A DNA stretch of 64,000 nt from Phycisphaerales bacterium (GTDB taxonomy: Bacteria; Planctomycetota; Phycisphaerae; UBA1845). A model generated the notes under the pieces. It searched no databases and was not told the DNA's origin. It saw only the letters and a program-made list of their open reading frames with translations. The stretch lies in contig JACKHH010000001.1 of the NCBI GenBank assembly GCA_020639095.1, positions 1 through 64,000 of the forward strand. Direction: 5' to 3'. Within the stretch, counting starts at the first letter, position 1; the number at the start of each line of letters is the position of its first letter. This document shows, piece by piece, positions 45,701 through 53,672 of the stretch. The position numbers and the translations under genes were made by a program.

Positions 45701-47189
45701 TGACGTGTTGATCAACGAGTTGCTGTCGAACAACGACGGTACCGACTCGAACGAGTTCATCGAACTGTTCGGTATGGCCAACGCCAGCCTCGACGGTCTG
45801 AGCCTCATCGTTGTCGACGGTGATGACGGTGGCGACACCGGTGCGGCGAACTACCGCCAGGTCAACCTCTGGTTGAACCTGAACGGCCTGTCGCTCAACC
45901 CGAACGGCTACCTGCTGATCGGTACCGGTCCGAACGTGCCGGCTGACGTGTCGATGGAGAGCATTGCGGTCATTGGCAGTAACAGCAACGGTGTGCCGGA
46001 CGAGCTTCAGAACGGTACGCAGACCTACGCAATCGTGCCGACGGCTGACGTCGTGCTCGACGGCGCAAAGCTGACCGACGGCGCCATCGCGGCGATTAAC
46101 GCCAGTGCGATCGACACGGTCGCCACGACCGACGGCTCGCTCGGCGATCACACCTACTTCAATGCTCCGGTCGTGACCGACCAGGACGGCTTCGTGTTGG
46201 GCTACGGCCAGCGTCTCCCGAACGGTACGGACACGAACACCGCTGCCGATTGGGAAGTGCTCAGTCCGATCGAGTTTGGTGAGGTGAATTCGCCGACCGT
46301 TCCGACTTGGGATTCCGCAAACATGGCGATCATGGGTGCCTGCTGCGACGGTGCGACCTGCACGCAGGAGTCCCGTGCGAGCTGCGGCGCCAACTCGTTC
46401 TCGTACAACACGCCGTGTACGCCGAACCCGTGCGTCGGTTCCTGCTGTACGCCGGGCTTGGCTTGCAGCGAGACGACGCCGGAGGGCTGCGTGGCTCCGA
46501 ACGCCTTCCTCGGCGGCGGCACGAACTGCACCGACAACGCCTGCGTTGCGTGCGGCACGGTGGCCCAGGCTGAAATGGAAGTCGACGGCACCAGCGTCTG
46601 CATCACCGACGCGATCCTGTCGTCCGAGTACAGCACGATCAACAGCGGTAGCGTGCGTAACTTCTACTTCCAGGACACGGTCGGCACCAACGGCCTGCTC
46701 GCTTTCGGTGGCACCAGCGAACTGGACGCGTTGCTCGTCGGTGCGACACGCGGCGACCTGATCGAGATGCGTGGCGAAATGGCGACGTTCTTCAACCGCG
46801 AACTCATCTCGGGTGCGACGTCGCTGTCGCTGACCGTGATCGGTACCGGCACGTTGACGCCGCTGGACAAGCACATCGCCGACCTGCCCTCACCGGCAGG
46901 TGTTCCGGATGAGGAACTGGACCATGTGCTCGTGCGTATGTTGAACGTCGAGTTCGATGCGATCGACCAGGGCGATGCGCTCCTGGCGACGACGAACTAC
47001 ACCATTCATGACGCGTCGAATCCGGGTGAAACCATGATTCTGCGTGTTCAGAATGGTACCGCCAGCGCCCCGCCCGTCGTCGGCACGACGATTCCGACCG
47101 GGCCGGTGAACATCGTCGGTATCGCGAACGTGTTCAGTGGCGAATTCCAGATTGCCCCGTTCCTGCCGGAGCACTTTGAAACGCCGTAA
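42747..47189 (+). CDS. Giant secreted lamin-tail / cysteine-module protein
   Basis: 1480 residues with a signal peptide (LLLLGLFAAPAIG). Lamin-tail domains start near residues 20 (VAINEIRIDQTG), 316 (VLISEVMHAP), 623 (VTFNELDYDQ) and 985 (VLINELLSNN). A cadherin/VCBS-like strand repeat lies near 220-305 (NLIYTPTGGYSGVDTFDF). GACC modules begin near 533, 806, 852, 940, 1195 and 1230. One dockerin-like loop (ADTDVDLRDYWVFQ) is near 915. From about 1265 an OB-like domain of extracellular nucleases follows (VRNFYFQDTVGTNGLLAF). No catalytic site is visible. ATG 42747 follows GGAG. It probably acts as a binding scaffold. Confidence 0.85.
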   Translation: MRWFVRLLLLGLFAAPAIGQVAINEIRIDQTGTDDDEYFELYKSGGGSLSGYTYLVIGDGADVDSSGVIEFVLNLGLQSIPADGFFLVTESTFTLNGATPDLVTNLNFENSDNVTHMLVTGFTGANGQDLDTNDDGVFDVTPWTSVVDKIALIEEANPPTATEYHYGPPTVGPDGAFVPGHAYRDVDGTGTWQIGQFEIAGGADTPGSSNSVFPPPDAVGKVTAARMGAATGTITLCVTGQNTPITTVITALPSHGTLSDGGGAIGSVPHDVAGNLIYTPTGGYSGVDTFDFNARDNIGQVAAADATQEVAVQSGSVLISEVMHAPAGIDDIYEFVEIYNYGGSSVNLGRLDARRASDGAEKDTTDNLLGSSIPANSMRILAPEDATNPGGATDFRCEWQLAESNIIRVPLSQWEALFQAAPIGSDCFAAQASRVLLFNASGALLDLVDLGIQQADCISSEAGSYALDPGFPLNIQNASATFTQSNDNPIRWACAESFSGGEKRIGTVGGDSSTITSVVFHKPAFNAAVPCVYGACCLVDGECVNDVLEEECTDLNCGIGGLWHSEESCDAQSCSVVQPPAKCCLPGPAGLCANLSDCECLRVGGNADSGTCESNPGCVPSDGVTFNELDYDQVSTDTREFIELLGTANYDLSGWTLEFHNGNASTNGPTLIASRTLVLDAEPGGGTIPNDGGGLGYLVIGDFGVTNLDIDLCEPAGAECSNRIENGGVGANGNGDGLVLLHNGVVVEAISYDTGTTGFVARGGGADGYLLPDIGLVDDQFGALQRLPDGQTWTLTPNSTPGETNALGGACCSGSENATCDLVAGADVCTNSFGGEYLGDLTACEPFNPCIPRGACCLPSGACLANATSNACELQGGMWNGEGTECADVGGFVACVSGPGVAYAPGCESFDLADADTDVDLRDYWVFQRTGAGGEFCPAAPTGACCRVDGMCVEINQFDCEAFAGIYQGDGVSCDPDPGCVALAGDVLINELLSNNDGTDSNEFIELFGMANASLDGLSLIVVDGDDGGDTGAANYRQVNLWLNLNGLSLNPNGYLLIGTGPNVPADVSMESIAVIGSNSNGVPDELQNGTQTYAIVPTADVVLDGAKLTDGAIAAINASAIDTVATTDGSLGDHTYFNAPVVTDQDGFVLGYGQRLPNGTDTNTAADWEVLSPIEFGEVNSPTVPTWDSANMAIMGACCDGATCTQESRASCGANSFSYNTPCTPNPCVGSCCTPGLACSETTPEGCVAPNAFLGGGTNCTDNACVACGTVAQAEMEVDGTSVCITDAILSSEYSTINSGSVRNFYFQDTVGTNGLLAFGGTSELDALLVGATRGDLIEMRGEMATFFNRELISGATSLSLTVIGTGTLTPLDKHIADLPSPAGVPDEELDHVLVRMLNVEFDAIDQGDALLATTNYTIHDASNPGETMILRVQNGTASAPPVVGTTIPTGPVNIVGIANVFSGEFQIAPFLPEHFETP

Positions 47190-47223
47190 CCGGCAACGGG
47201 AAATCTGGTCGTGAGCCTATCCT

Positions 47224-47264
47224 GCCCGCCCGCAACCATCCGGTTGCGGGCGGGCTTTCTTTTT
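47224..47264 (+). terminator. Intrinsic terminator after the giant protein
   Basis: Perfect 14-bp stem GCCCGCCCGCAACC / GGTTGCGGGCGGGC with a four-base loop, then TTTCTTTTT. Confidence 0.93.
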
Positions 47265-47472
47265 GGGTTGCAATCCACGCGCAATCCGATACTGAATCAA
47301 CCAACCACCCAGTGACCGCATCGCCGACCATGCCTACGACCGCGGTGACACCGACTCCGGGTCTTCACAGTTTTCGCGTGAAGCTTGCACAGAATAGTCG
47401 CCCTTGAATCTGGAACGTGCTGCACGCTGAAGACCGGGACTACGACTCACAATCTTGCCGGAGATATAATCC

Positions 47473-49197
47473 ATGAAGCAACAGTCACTTACGAAATGCA
47501 ACGCCTTTGCCTGGGCTCCCTTTGCGCTGCTGCTGGCCGCGGGGTGCATCGGACAATCAACGGATCTTGCATCGCGGCTGCATGGTGGCGGGCCCGGGCT
47601 CACCGACCATCAACCTGCGCAGCTCTTCCGTGGAATGGGCGACCACGCCTGGCCGGTGACCACGGACTCGCCCAAGGCGCGAAAGTACTTCAACCAGGGC
47701 CTCATCTGGGCGTACGCGTTCAACCACGATGAAGCCATTCGCTCGTTCGCGGAAGCGGGTCGCATTGATCCCAACTGTGCGATGGCGTGGTGGGGTGTCG
47801 CGCTCTGCAACGGCCCGCACATCAACAACCCGGTGATGCCGCCCGCACGTTCGCAGGCGGCTTGGGACGCATTGCAACAGGCCATGGCGCGCAAGTCGCA
47901 CGCAAACGCAAAGGAGCAGGCGCTGATCGACGCGCTGGCAGCCCGCTACGTCGACCCATCCACAGTCGATCTCGCAACACTCGACCGCGCGACGCTTGAC
48001 CAAGCCTATGCCGACGCGATGGCGCGCGTGTGGCAGCAATATCCCAACGACGCCGACATCGGCACGCTCTACGCCGAGGCGCTCATGGACCTGCACCCGT
48101 GGGACCTGTGGACGCAAGATGGAAATCCCAAACCGGGCGCCGAGCAGATCGTCGCATTGCTCGAACACATATTGGAAATGGACCCGCAGAACCCGGGGGC
48201 CAATCACCTGTACATCCACTCGGTCGAAGCGTCACGGCATCCGGATAAAGCCAATGCAGCCGCTGACCGTCTGCGCGACATGGTGCCCGCGTCCGGCCAC
48301 CTGCTGCACATGCCCTCGCACATCGACGTGCTCACCGGCAGATGGAACGCAGCCGCCCTGCAAAACGAGAAGGCGCTCAAAACCGACGCGTGGTATCGGC
48401 ACAAGTCACCACACCAGGGTTTCTATCGCCTCTACATGTTCCACAACAGCCACATGCTCGCGTTCGCCGGGATGATGTGCGGGCGATCGCAAGAGGCACT
48501 GCATGCCGCACGCGCCGCAGTCAACAGCGTGCCGGAGGAATTCAAGAAATCGGACGCGGCGTTCATCGATCCGTACATGGGTGCGGCCTACGATGTGCTC
48601 AAACGTTTCGGAAAGTGGGATGACATCCTCGCGGAGCCCGCACCGCCGGATTACCTGCCGATCACGACGACGATGTGGCGTTACGCACGCGGTATTGCAT
48701 ATGCCGCGAAGGGTGAAGTCGCCCATGCGGAAGCGGAGCGGGCTGCATTCCTCGCGGCGCGCGAACGCGTACCCGCCGGCGCCATGTTCGCAATCAACCC
48801 AGCCGACAAGATCCTCAAGATCGCCGAATACATGCTTGATGGTGAGATCGCGCTCGCGCGCAAGGACTACGAAGCCGCGGTGGCAGCGCTCGAACAAGGC
48901 ATCGCGATCGAAGACAAGCTCATCTACATGGAACCGCCGGAGTGGATTCAGCCGGTGCGCCACACGTTGGGTGCGGTGCTCCTGGAAGCCGGTCGCTACG
49001 CCGACGCGGAACCAGTGTATCGCAGGGACCTTGAGAAATGGCCCAACAACGGCTGGTCGCTCTACGGGCTGAGTCGCTGTCTCCGCACCCGCGGCGCGGA
49101 TGCAGAAGCCGAGGAAGTCGAATCGGCATTTCGCAAGGTCTGGCGCAACGCCGACACGCCAATCGCCTCAAGCTGCCTCTGCGTCCCAAAAACGTAA
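47473..49197 (+). CDS. TPR lipoprotein with conserved His motifs
   Basis: 574 residues. A signal peptide ends in the lipobox LLLAAGC (Cys about 26). TPR-like helices follow: WAYAFNHDEAIRSFAEAGRI, then, after an irregular middle, VAALEQGIAIEDKL and LLEAGRYADAEPVYRRDLE. The middle carries NHLYIHSVEASRHP, HLLHMPSHIDVLTGRW and MFHNSHMLAFAGMM; these histidines suggest a metal site, as I infer. The function of such proteins is unknown. A terminator and a convergent cytochrome gene lie downstream. Confidence 0.85.
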   Translation: MKQQSLTKCNAFAWAPFALLLAAGCIGQSTDLASRLHGGGPGLTDHQPAQLFRGMGDHAWPVTTDSPKARKYFNQGLIWAYAFNHDEAIRSFAEAGRIDPNCAMAWWGVALCNGPHINNPVMPPARSQAAWDALQQAMARKSHANAKEQALIDALAARYVDPSTVDLATLDRATLDQAYADAMARVWQQYPNDADIGTLYAEALMDLHPWDLWTQDGNPKPGAEQIVALLEHILEMDPQNPGANHLYIHSVEASRHPDKANAAADRLRDMVPASGHLLHMPSHIDVLTGRWNAAALQNEKALKTDAWYRHKSPHQGFYRLYMFHNSHMLAFAGMMCGRSQEALHAARAAVNSVPEEFKKSDAAFIDPYMGAAYDVLKRFGKWDDILAEPAPPDYLPITTTMWRYARGIAYAAKGEVAHAEAERAAFLAARERVPAGAMFAINPADKILKIAEYMLDGEIALARKDYEAAVAALEQGIAIEDKLIYMEPPEWIQPVRHTLGAVLLEAGRYADAEPVYRRDLEKWPNNGWSLYGLSRCLRTRGADAEAEEVESAFRKVWRNADTPIASSCLCVPKT

Positions 49198-49207
49198 CCT
49201 CAAGAAC

Positions 49208-49228
49208 GTAGGGTGGGCACTGCCCACC
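49208..49228. repeat. GTAGGGTGGGCACTGCCCACC element
   Basis: Fourth copy of the GGTGGGCA palindrome, 11 bases after the TPR lipoprotein stop. Confidence 0.8.
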
Positions 49229-49253
49229 AGCCACTCGCCAATACCGACGATTG

Positions 49254-49304
49254 GGTAAAACAAAAAGCGGGGCAGCCGAGTCGCGGACGACCGGCTACCC
49301 CGCT
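49254..49304 (-). terminator. Intrinsic terminator after the cytochrome gene
   Basis: Arms AGCGGGGCAGCCG (49266-49278) and CGGCTACCCCGCT (49292-49304) pair with one mismatch; on the minus strand the stem is followed by TTTTGTTTT. Confidence 0.85.
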
Positions 49305-49342
49305 CTGTTAGATTGGCTTAAACCAACGGACGAATGCGTCCG

Positions 49343-49891
49343 CTAGAGCAGCGTCGCCAGGAACGCCTCCAGATCGGCGTAGTCCCCGGCTTCGATCGTG
49401 ATCGATCCGTGGATGCCCGCGCCCTCAACACCGGTCTGCAACTCGGCAGCCGTGAAGCCTTGGATATTCGGGCCGATGTTGCCGCTGGCGTCATCCGCGT
49501 GGCACGCCGAGCAGTTCGTGGCATAGAACGCAGCACCAACTTCCGCATCGCCACCGGTCATGTCCGCGACGCACTCGCCGTCAACGCAAGACTCACCTTC
49601 GTCGCACGTCACGCCTTCGCAGGGATCATCGGCGACGCACGCGCCATCGACGCAGCTCTCACCTTCGTCGCACGTCACGCCCTCGCAGGGATCGTCTGCG
49701 ACGCACGCACCATCGACGCACGAGAAGCCGGTCGTGCAAACGATGTCCGCGCAGGGATCGTCGGCAACACATTCCCCTTCAACGCACGACTCGCCCTGGT
49801 CACAGGTGACATCCGCGCAGGGATCTACCGCCGTCACGCAGGCGATGCCCACGAACGGCAGAACCATTCCGAGAAACAGTAGCTTACGCAT
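49343..49891 (-). CDS. Lipoprotein c-type cytochrome with four Cys-rich repeats
   Basis: 182 residues. A signal peptide with lipobox FVGIAC (Cys18) is followed by four tandem 22-residue units of the form DPCxxVxCxxGxSCVxGxCVAD (residues 23-110; four Cys each) and a mono-heme cytochrome c domain with CSACH near 130. The GPNIQGF turn is kept, but no Met occurs after the heme motif, so the sixth ligand may be the His of AGIHGSI or absent. It should be anchored in the envelope and move electrons. ATG 49891 starts the leader; a terminator follows. Confidence 0.85.
   Translation of the reverse strand: MRKLLFLGMVLPFVGIACVTAVDPCADVTCDQGESCVEGECVADDPCADIVCTTGFSCVDGACVADDPCEGVTCDEGESCVDGACVADDPCEGVTCDEGESCVDGECVADMTGGDAEVGAAFYATNCSACHADDASGNIGPNIQGFTAAELQTGVEGAGIHGSITIEAGDYADLEAFLATLL
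49562..49825 (-). repeat. Four in-frame 66-bp tandem repeats
   Basis: Inside the cytochrome gene, 4 x 66 bases encode the DPC...CVAD units. Units three and four differ by one residue, so they look recently duplicated; unit two (DPCADIVCTTGFSC) is the most diverged. Confidence 0.85.
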
Positions 49892-50357
49892 GTGCAGGTT
49901 CCTTTCCTTATCGATTACCAAAGAATTCCGCAGCGGACACCCAACGCGACGGCGCGGCGCAACGCTCGCGCCAATCACGCCCTGCTCGTGTGCCCGACAA
50001 CGTACCGATTGATCTCAACGTACCGTCTGAGCTTCGCGACAAATGAACCGATCGACCGCAAGCACTGGTGCACGGTGATGCAAAGGCTGGTCGATCAACT
50101 CAACGGACAAAGGCCACGCGCCATGGACCATTTCCGTCGCAGGTTCCGCCCCACCGCGTTGCGGCGAACCGGTTCTTGTGGAAGCACTCTTGCCCGAATG
50201 CTACGCAACAATAAGCCAATTGTATGCGAACTCGCCGGATCGTCCAACCATGGATGTGTCCCCCCAAACCAAGCGTGTAAAAACGCCCTGCCGCACGCAG
50301 TATCGCAGACACCAAGTGTCAGGCGTGATCATTGTGCCAGGGAGCGTCGTTCGGCGA
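49892..50357. other. Gene-free gap
   Basis: Between the divergent cytochrome and the 3' end of the rhomboid gene. I see no gene, repeat family or promoter that I can defend here. Confidence 0.5.
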
Positions 50358-51554
50358 TCAGTGGGAGGCCCCACCCATACCGAGGCGGGCTTCGTCGAGC
50401 CAGCGCTGAGCCTGCTCGCGACGCGAGGGATTCGTGATCTTCTCTAGTGCTTCCTTGAGGTGTCGCTCTGCCGATTCATACTGCTTGAGGTCGCGGGCGT
50501 TGATAATTCCCAGCAGCAAACGCACCTCGTTGGCTTCCGCGTTGTGGCGGTAACACGCGAGGTAACGTTCAAAGGCAGCCGCAGCCTGCGGAAATCGCCC
50601 ATTCGCGTAGTACGCCCGCCCCAACGTCATCTGCTGGTCCGCGGACATGCACTGCTCAGGATCCATCGCCACAAGCCGATCGTACGCAGCCATGGCTTCA
50701 TCGGTCGCTCCGCGCTGCAAATGCGATGCGATCTCCGCACGCAACGTCGTCCGCTGATCGAGCTTCTGCTCCCACTCGGCGCGCTTGCGCGGATCAGCCG
50801 GGACGGCACGCGCGACCCGGCCATACTGCGCTTGCGCACGCGCCTGCGGATTGGCCATGGCCGAGGCGAATGCGCGCCGCTGATTCCAGCGCTTCACCAG
50901 CGCGAGCATGTCGAACTGATCGCGCGGGATCGCGCGAATGAGCAGCATGACGGAGGCTGCGAGCACACCGAACAGATAGCCCGCAAGGTGCGCGGAGTGC
51001 GCCACATTCCCCCCACCGGTGATCTGCGGCGCGACCACATTGTCCCAGACGATGATCTTCGCCCCGATGATGATGGTCGCGGGTACCTCGAATGTTCCAA
51101 TGAAGAAGAACACGTACAGCACGGTCACGTGGCTGCGCGGAAACAGGACCAGATACGCGGTCGTGACAGCCGCGATCGATCCGCTGGCTCCGAGCAGACT
51201 CAAGCCCGGATTCGCCATGTGAAATCCCAATGCGGCGAAAATCCCGCCCGCAAGGTAGAAGAGCACGTAGGCGATGTCGCCCATCTTCGCATTGACCGCG
51301 TTGCCGAAAACCCACAAAAAAAGCATGTTTCCGCCGATGTGCCAGAGATCGGCGTGTGAGAACTGGTAGGTGATGAACTGGATCAGGCTCGGCTCCAAAC
51401 CGTCCAGAACGAAGTACTTGTTCTTGTACTCGATCCCCGCACGCCCCATACCGAAATCGAGTATGAAAAACACCAGCACGTTCAGCCCGATCAGCGCAAC
51501 GTTCGCGATCGGTGCGTGACGGACCGACGTCTCTGTTCGAATCGGTAGGAACAT
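50358..51554 (-). CDS. Rhomboid intramembrane serine protease with C-terminal TPR
   Basis: 398 residues. About six helices fill residues 15-215. WHIGGNMLFLWVFGNAV (oxyanion Asn), LGASGSIAAV (nucleophile Ser125) and AHSAHLAGYLFG (His189) give a complete Ser-His dyad. After a charged linker (215-290) a TPR-like tail follows (YYANGRFPQAAAAFERYLAC, then SAERHLKEALEKI). It cleaves membrane proteins within their helices; the tail may select substrates. Last gene of the GT2-BshC-like-DUF1844-rhomboid run, 34 bases after DUF1844. Confidence 0.93.
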   Translation of the reverse strand: MFLPIRTETSVRHAPIANVALIGLNVLVFFILDFGMGRAGIEYKNKYFVLDGLEPSLIQFITYQFSHADLWHIGGNMLFLWVFGNAVNAKMGDIAYVLFYLAGGIFAALGFHMANPGLSLLGASGSIAAVTTAYLVLFPRSHVTVLYVFFFIGTFEVPATIIIGAKIIVWDNVVAPQITGGGNVAHSAHLAGYLFGVLAASVMLLIRAIPRDQFDMLALVKRWNQRRAFASAMANPQARAQAQYGRVARAVPADPRKRAEWEQKLDQRTTLRAEIASHLQRGATDEAMAAYDRLVAMDPEQCMSADQQMTLGRAYYANGRFPQAAAAFERYLACYRHNAEANEVRLLLGIINARDLKQYESAERHLKEALEKITNPSRREQAQRWLDEARLGMGGASH

Positions 51555-51588
51555 ATCGTCTCGTTTTGTGGCGGTGAACGTGTCCTGA

Positions 51589-51996
51589 TTACGTGGGTGA
51601 AGCGCCCGGATGTTCCGCAGCGTGCTTCATCAGTGCGTCGACGATTTCCACGTACGCACCACGCAAATCGCGCAGAACCGCCGATAGCGTCGCCTTCTCA
51701 TCATCGGCGAGATTGCCCGCGGTCTTCTTCTCGAGCAGACCGAGCATGTCGATGTGGAAACGCGCGAGCTCCGGATCGGGCGGCATCGGCTCGCCCTGCG
51801 GACCGCGCACACCACCCAGCGCAACCGCCGCCTGCATCGCGAGCATGTTGATCAAATGCGCGAAGGTCACCTCACCGAGCGGACCATGTTCGGGTTGATT
51901 GGCGGTTTCTTCCGCGAGGCGTTCTTTCTCCTGCTGCGCTTCTTCCTTCCAGTCGGAATCGATGTGCAGCTTGGGTCCGTCGGATTCATTACTCAT
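51589..51996 (-). CDS. DUF1844 family protein
   Basis: 135 residues. The core VTFAHLINMLAMQAAVALGG and HIDMLGLLEKKTAGNLADDE are characteristic of DUF1844, a small helical family of unknown function found mainly in Planctomycetota and related phyla. The N-terminal 30 residues are acidic and flexible. It precedes the rhomboid gene by 34 bases. Confidence 0.9.
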   Translation of the reverse strand: MSNESDGPKLHIDSDWKEEAQQEKERLAEETANQPEHGPLGEVTFAHLINMLAMQAAVALGGVRGPQGEPMPPDPELARFHIDMLGLLEKKTAGNLADDEKATLSAVLRDLRGAYVEIVDALMKHAAEHPGASPT

Positions 51997-52074
51997 CGGT
52001 GTTCTCCCGGGGCTTCACGTTGCAGGCGTGTTGCGGCAGTGCTCGACACGCTTACGGACTCGCCTTGGTCGTGG

Positions 52075-53667
52075 CTACTGTTTTGACGTGTCTACTATAG
52101 AGGTTTGGCGCGGGTCCGTCACGCCCGGCAGATTATCGAGCAACAGGGCGAAATTCTCCCGCGGATGCAGCGCGAAGAAGTACTCGCGATCACGGGCTGC
52201 GTCGCGACTCGCGAGCGCTCCGCTCAAACGCTGCAAGCGCTCCGCGACCTGCTCCGCCACTTCCGGCGCGGACGCGAGCATCGCTTGGTTGGTCTCGCGA
52301 ATCTCATCGAACACCTGCCTGCGCTGCCGGCGATTACGCGGCTCGTCGCGTTGCAGACGCAGTGACTCGGCAATGAGTTCGCGCTTTTGTGCAGTGAGCG
52401 TGGTGAACTCTCGCGGAACGGCTGCTTCGCGCGTGTGGCGCTCCGGGTTGAAACGCACGTCGCGTTGATCGCGTTCGGCGCGGCGCACGTCCGCCTGCGT
52501 CACCTTTGTGCAACCCAGCGGCAATCGCAGCGTTGCGGAGACGCACGCCATCGCCGGTGCGTCAACTCCGAAGTAGCCGCGGATCAGCATGTCGGTGATG
52601 CGGTCGTACTTGGCTCCACCGATCCCATGGATGAATAAGTCGCCCAGGACGAGTCGCGCCCACAGCGTCAGCGTCAGCGCTCGAGGGCGAATGCGCCATC
52701 CGTCGATGCTCGCCAGCAACGGTCCAAGTTTTTCCCAACGTGAAGCCTCATTGGCGGAGCACTCCAGCAACTGCGCATCGCCGGCTGTCAGCGTGACGCG
52801 CTCACCGTTGCGGCGCACGAACAACCGCTGTCGCGGCTCGCCGATGCGATATGCCCACAGCGCCGTTTCGCAATCTCTATTTTCCCAATGCAGGTCGGGG
52901 ATAGGCCGCTGGTTGCCGACGATACCATTCGCGCGGCGATAGCTTGCCAGCGCCTGGTTGTATTCGCGCGCAAACCGCTCGGCATCGCCCAGCAGCGCGC
53001 ACAAGAGCGGGCCATACCACCAACGACTGACGCGGCGATCTTCAACGCGCACGCCAAACGCGTTCTCGACCGCTCGCCGACCGCGCACCGACTGCTCCAC
53101 CCAGTCGTCACAGCGCTTCGCGGTCTCGTATTCGCCCAGAAAGAGCGGCATTTGCGAGCGTTCGTACAGTTCGCCGAGAGCGCCAGAAAGCTCCTGGCGC
53201 AGCGTGCATACGCTTTGGGGCGTCGCCACCGGAATGCCCTCCATGGCGGCGCCGCTCGCCCAATCGGCGTAGCGCAGATGCATGCGCCGCACCACTGCAC
53301 CCTCAACCTGCGGTGCCGCGAACGAGAACGACTTCGGCGCATCGTGATCAACGATCAAGTTGACCGCCCGGCCGCCGACCGCTTCCGCCAGGCGCATCGC
53401 GACGACGTGCTTGGCCCACACGCCCGCATGGATGAAATCCGGTTGATGGCCGGTGACGATCAAGGGGTCGTCGCCGAACCCCATGCGCCGGCGCAGTTCG
53501 CGGCGCGCATCGCCGAACGACATCCCGCCGACCATCCCATCAAACTGTGAAAGGTGCGCGCGGTTCGCATCCACCAGCGCAGCCAGTCGGTCCGCACCGG
53601 GCTCGACCAGCACGTCACCGTGTTCACGGGGTGTCGAAAGACGTTGGAAATCGAGCGCGGCGTTCAA
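52075..53667 (-). CDS. Large protein distantly resembling BshC
   Basis: 530 residues, no signal peptide. LIVTGHQPDFIHAGVWAKHV near residues 69-88 resembles the VTGQQxGxFxGPxYxxxK entrance of BshC, the cysteine-adding enzyme of bacillithiol synthesis, and LIVDHDAPK recalls its second motif. A mid-region GGAKYDRITDMLIRGYFG is conserved-looking, and the C-terminal third is charged and helical. BshC relationship is a guess; the family is otherwise unknown to me. The start is unsure: TTG 53667 (five bases after the upstream stop) or GTG 53613. Confidence 0.65.
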   Translation of the reverse strand: MNAALDFQRLSTPREHGDVLVEPGADRLAALVDANRAHLSQFDGMVGGMSFGDARRELRRRMGFGDDPLIVTGHQPDFIHAGVWAKHVVAMRLAEAVGGRAVNLIVDHDAPKSFSFAAPQVEGAVVRRMHLRYADWASGAAMEGIPVATPQSVCTLRQELSGALGELYERSQMPLFLGEYETAKRCDDWVEQSVRGRRAVENAFGVRVEDRRVSRWWYGPLLCALLGDAERFAREYNQALASYRRANGIVGNQRPIPDLHWENRDCETALWAYRIGEPRQRLFVRRNGERVTLTAGDAQLLECSANEASRWEKLGPLLASIDGWRIRPRALTLTLWARLVLGDLFIHGIGGAKYDRITDMLIRGYFGVDAPAMACVSATLRLPLGCTKVTQADVRRAERDQRDVRFNPERHTREAAVPREFTTLTAQKRELIAESLRLQRDEPRNRRQRRQVFDEIRETNQAMLASAPEVAEQVAERLQRLSGALASRDAARDREYFFALHPRENFALLLDNLPGVTDPRQTSIVDTSKQ

Positions 53668-53672
53668 GGTTT

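Noticed and set aside
45240..46874. 544-codon minus-strand frame
   Set aside because: Antisense to the giant lamin-tail protein; composition is Arg/Val/Thr-rich with no domain.
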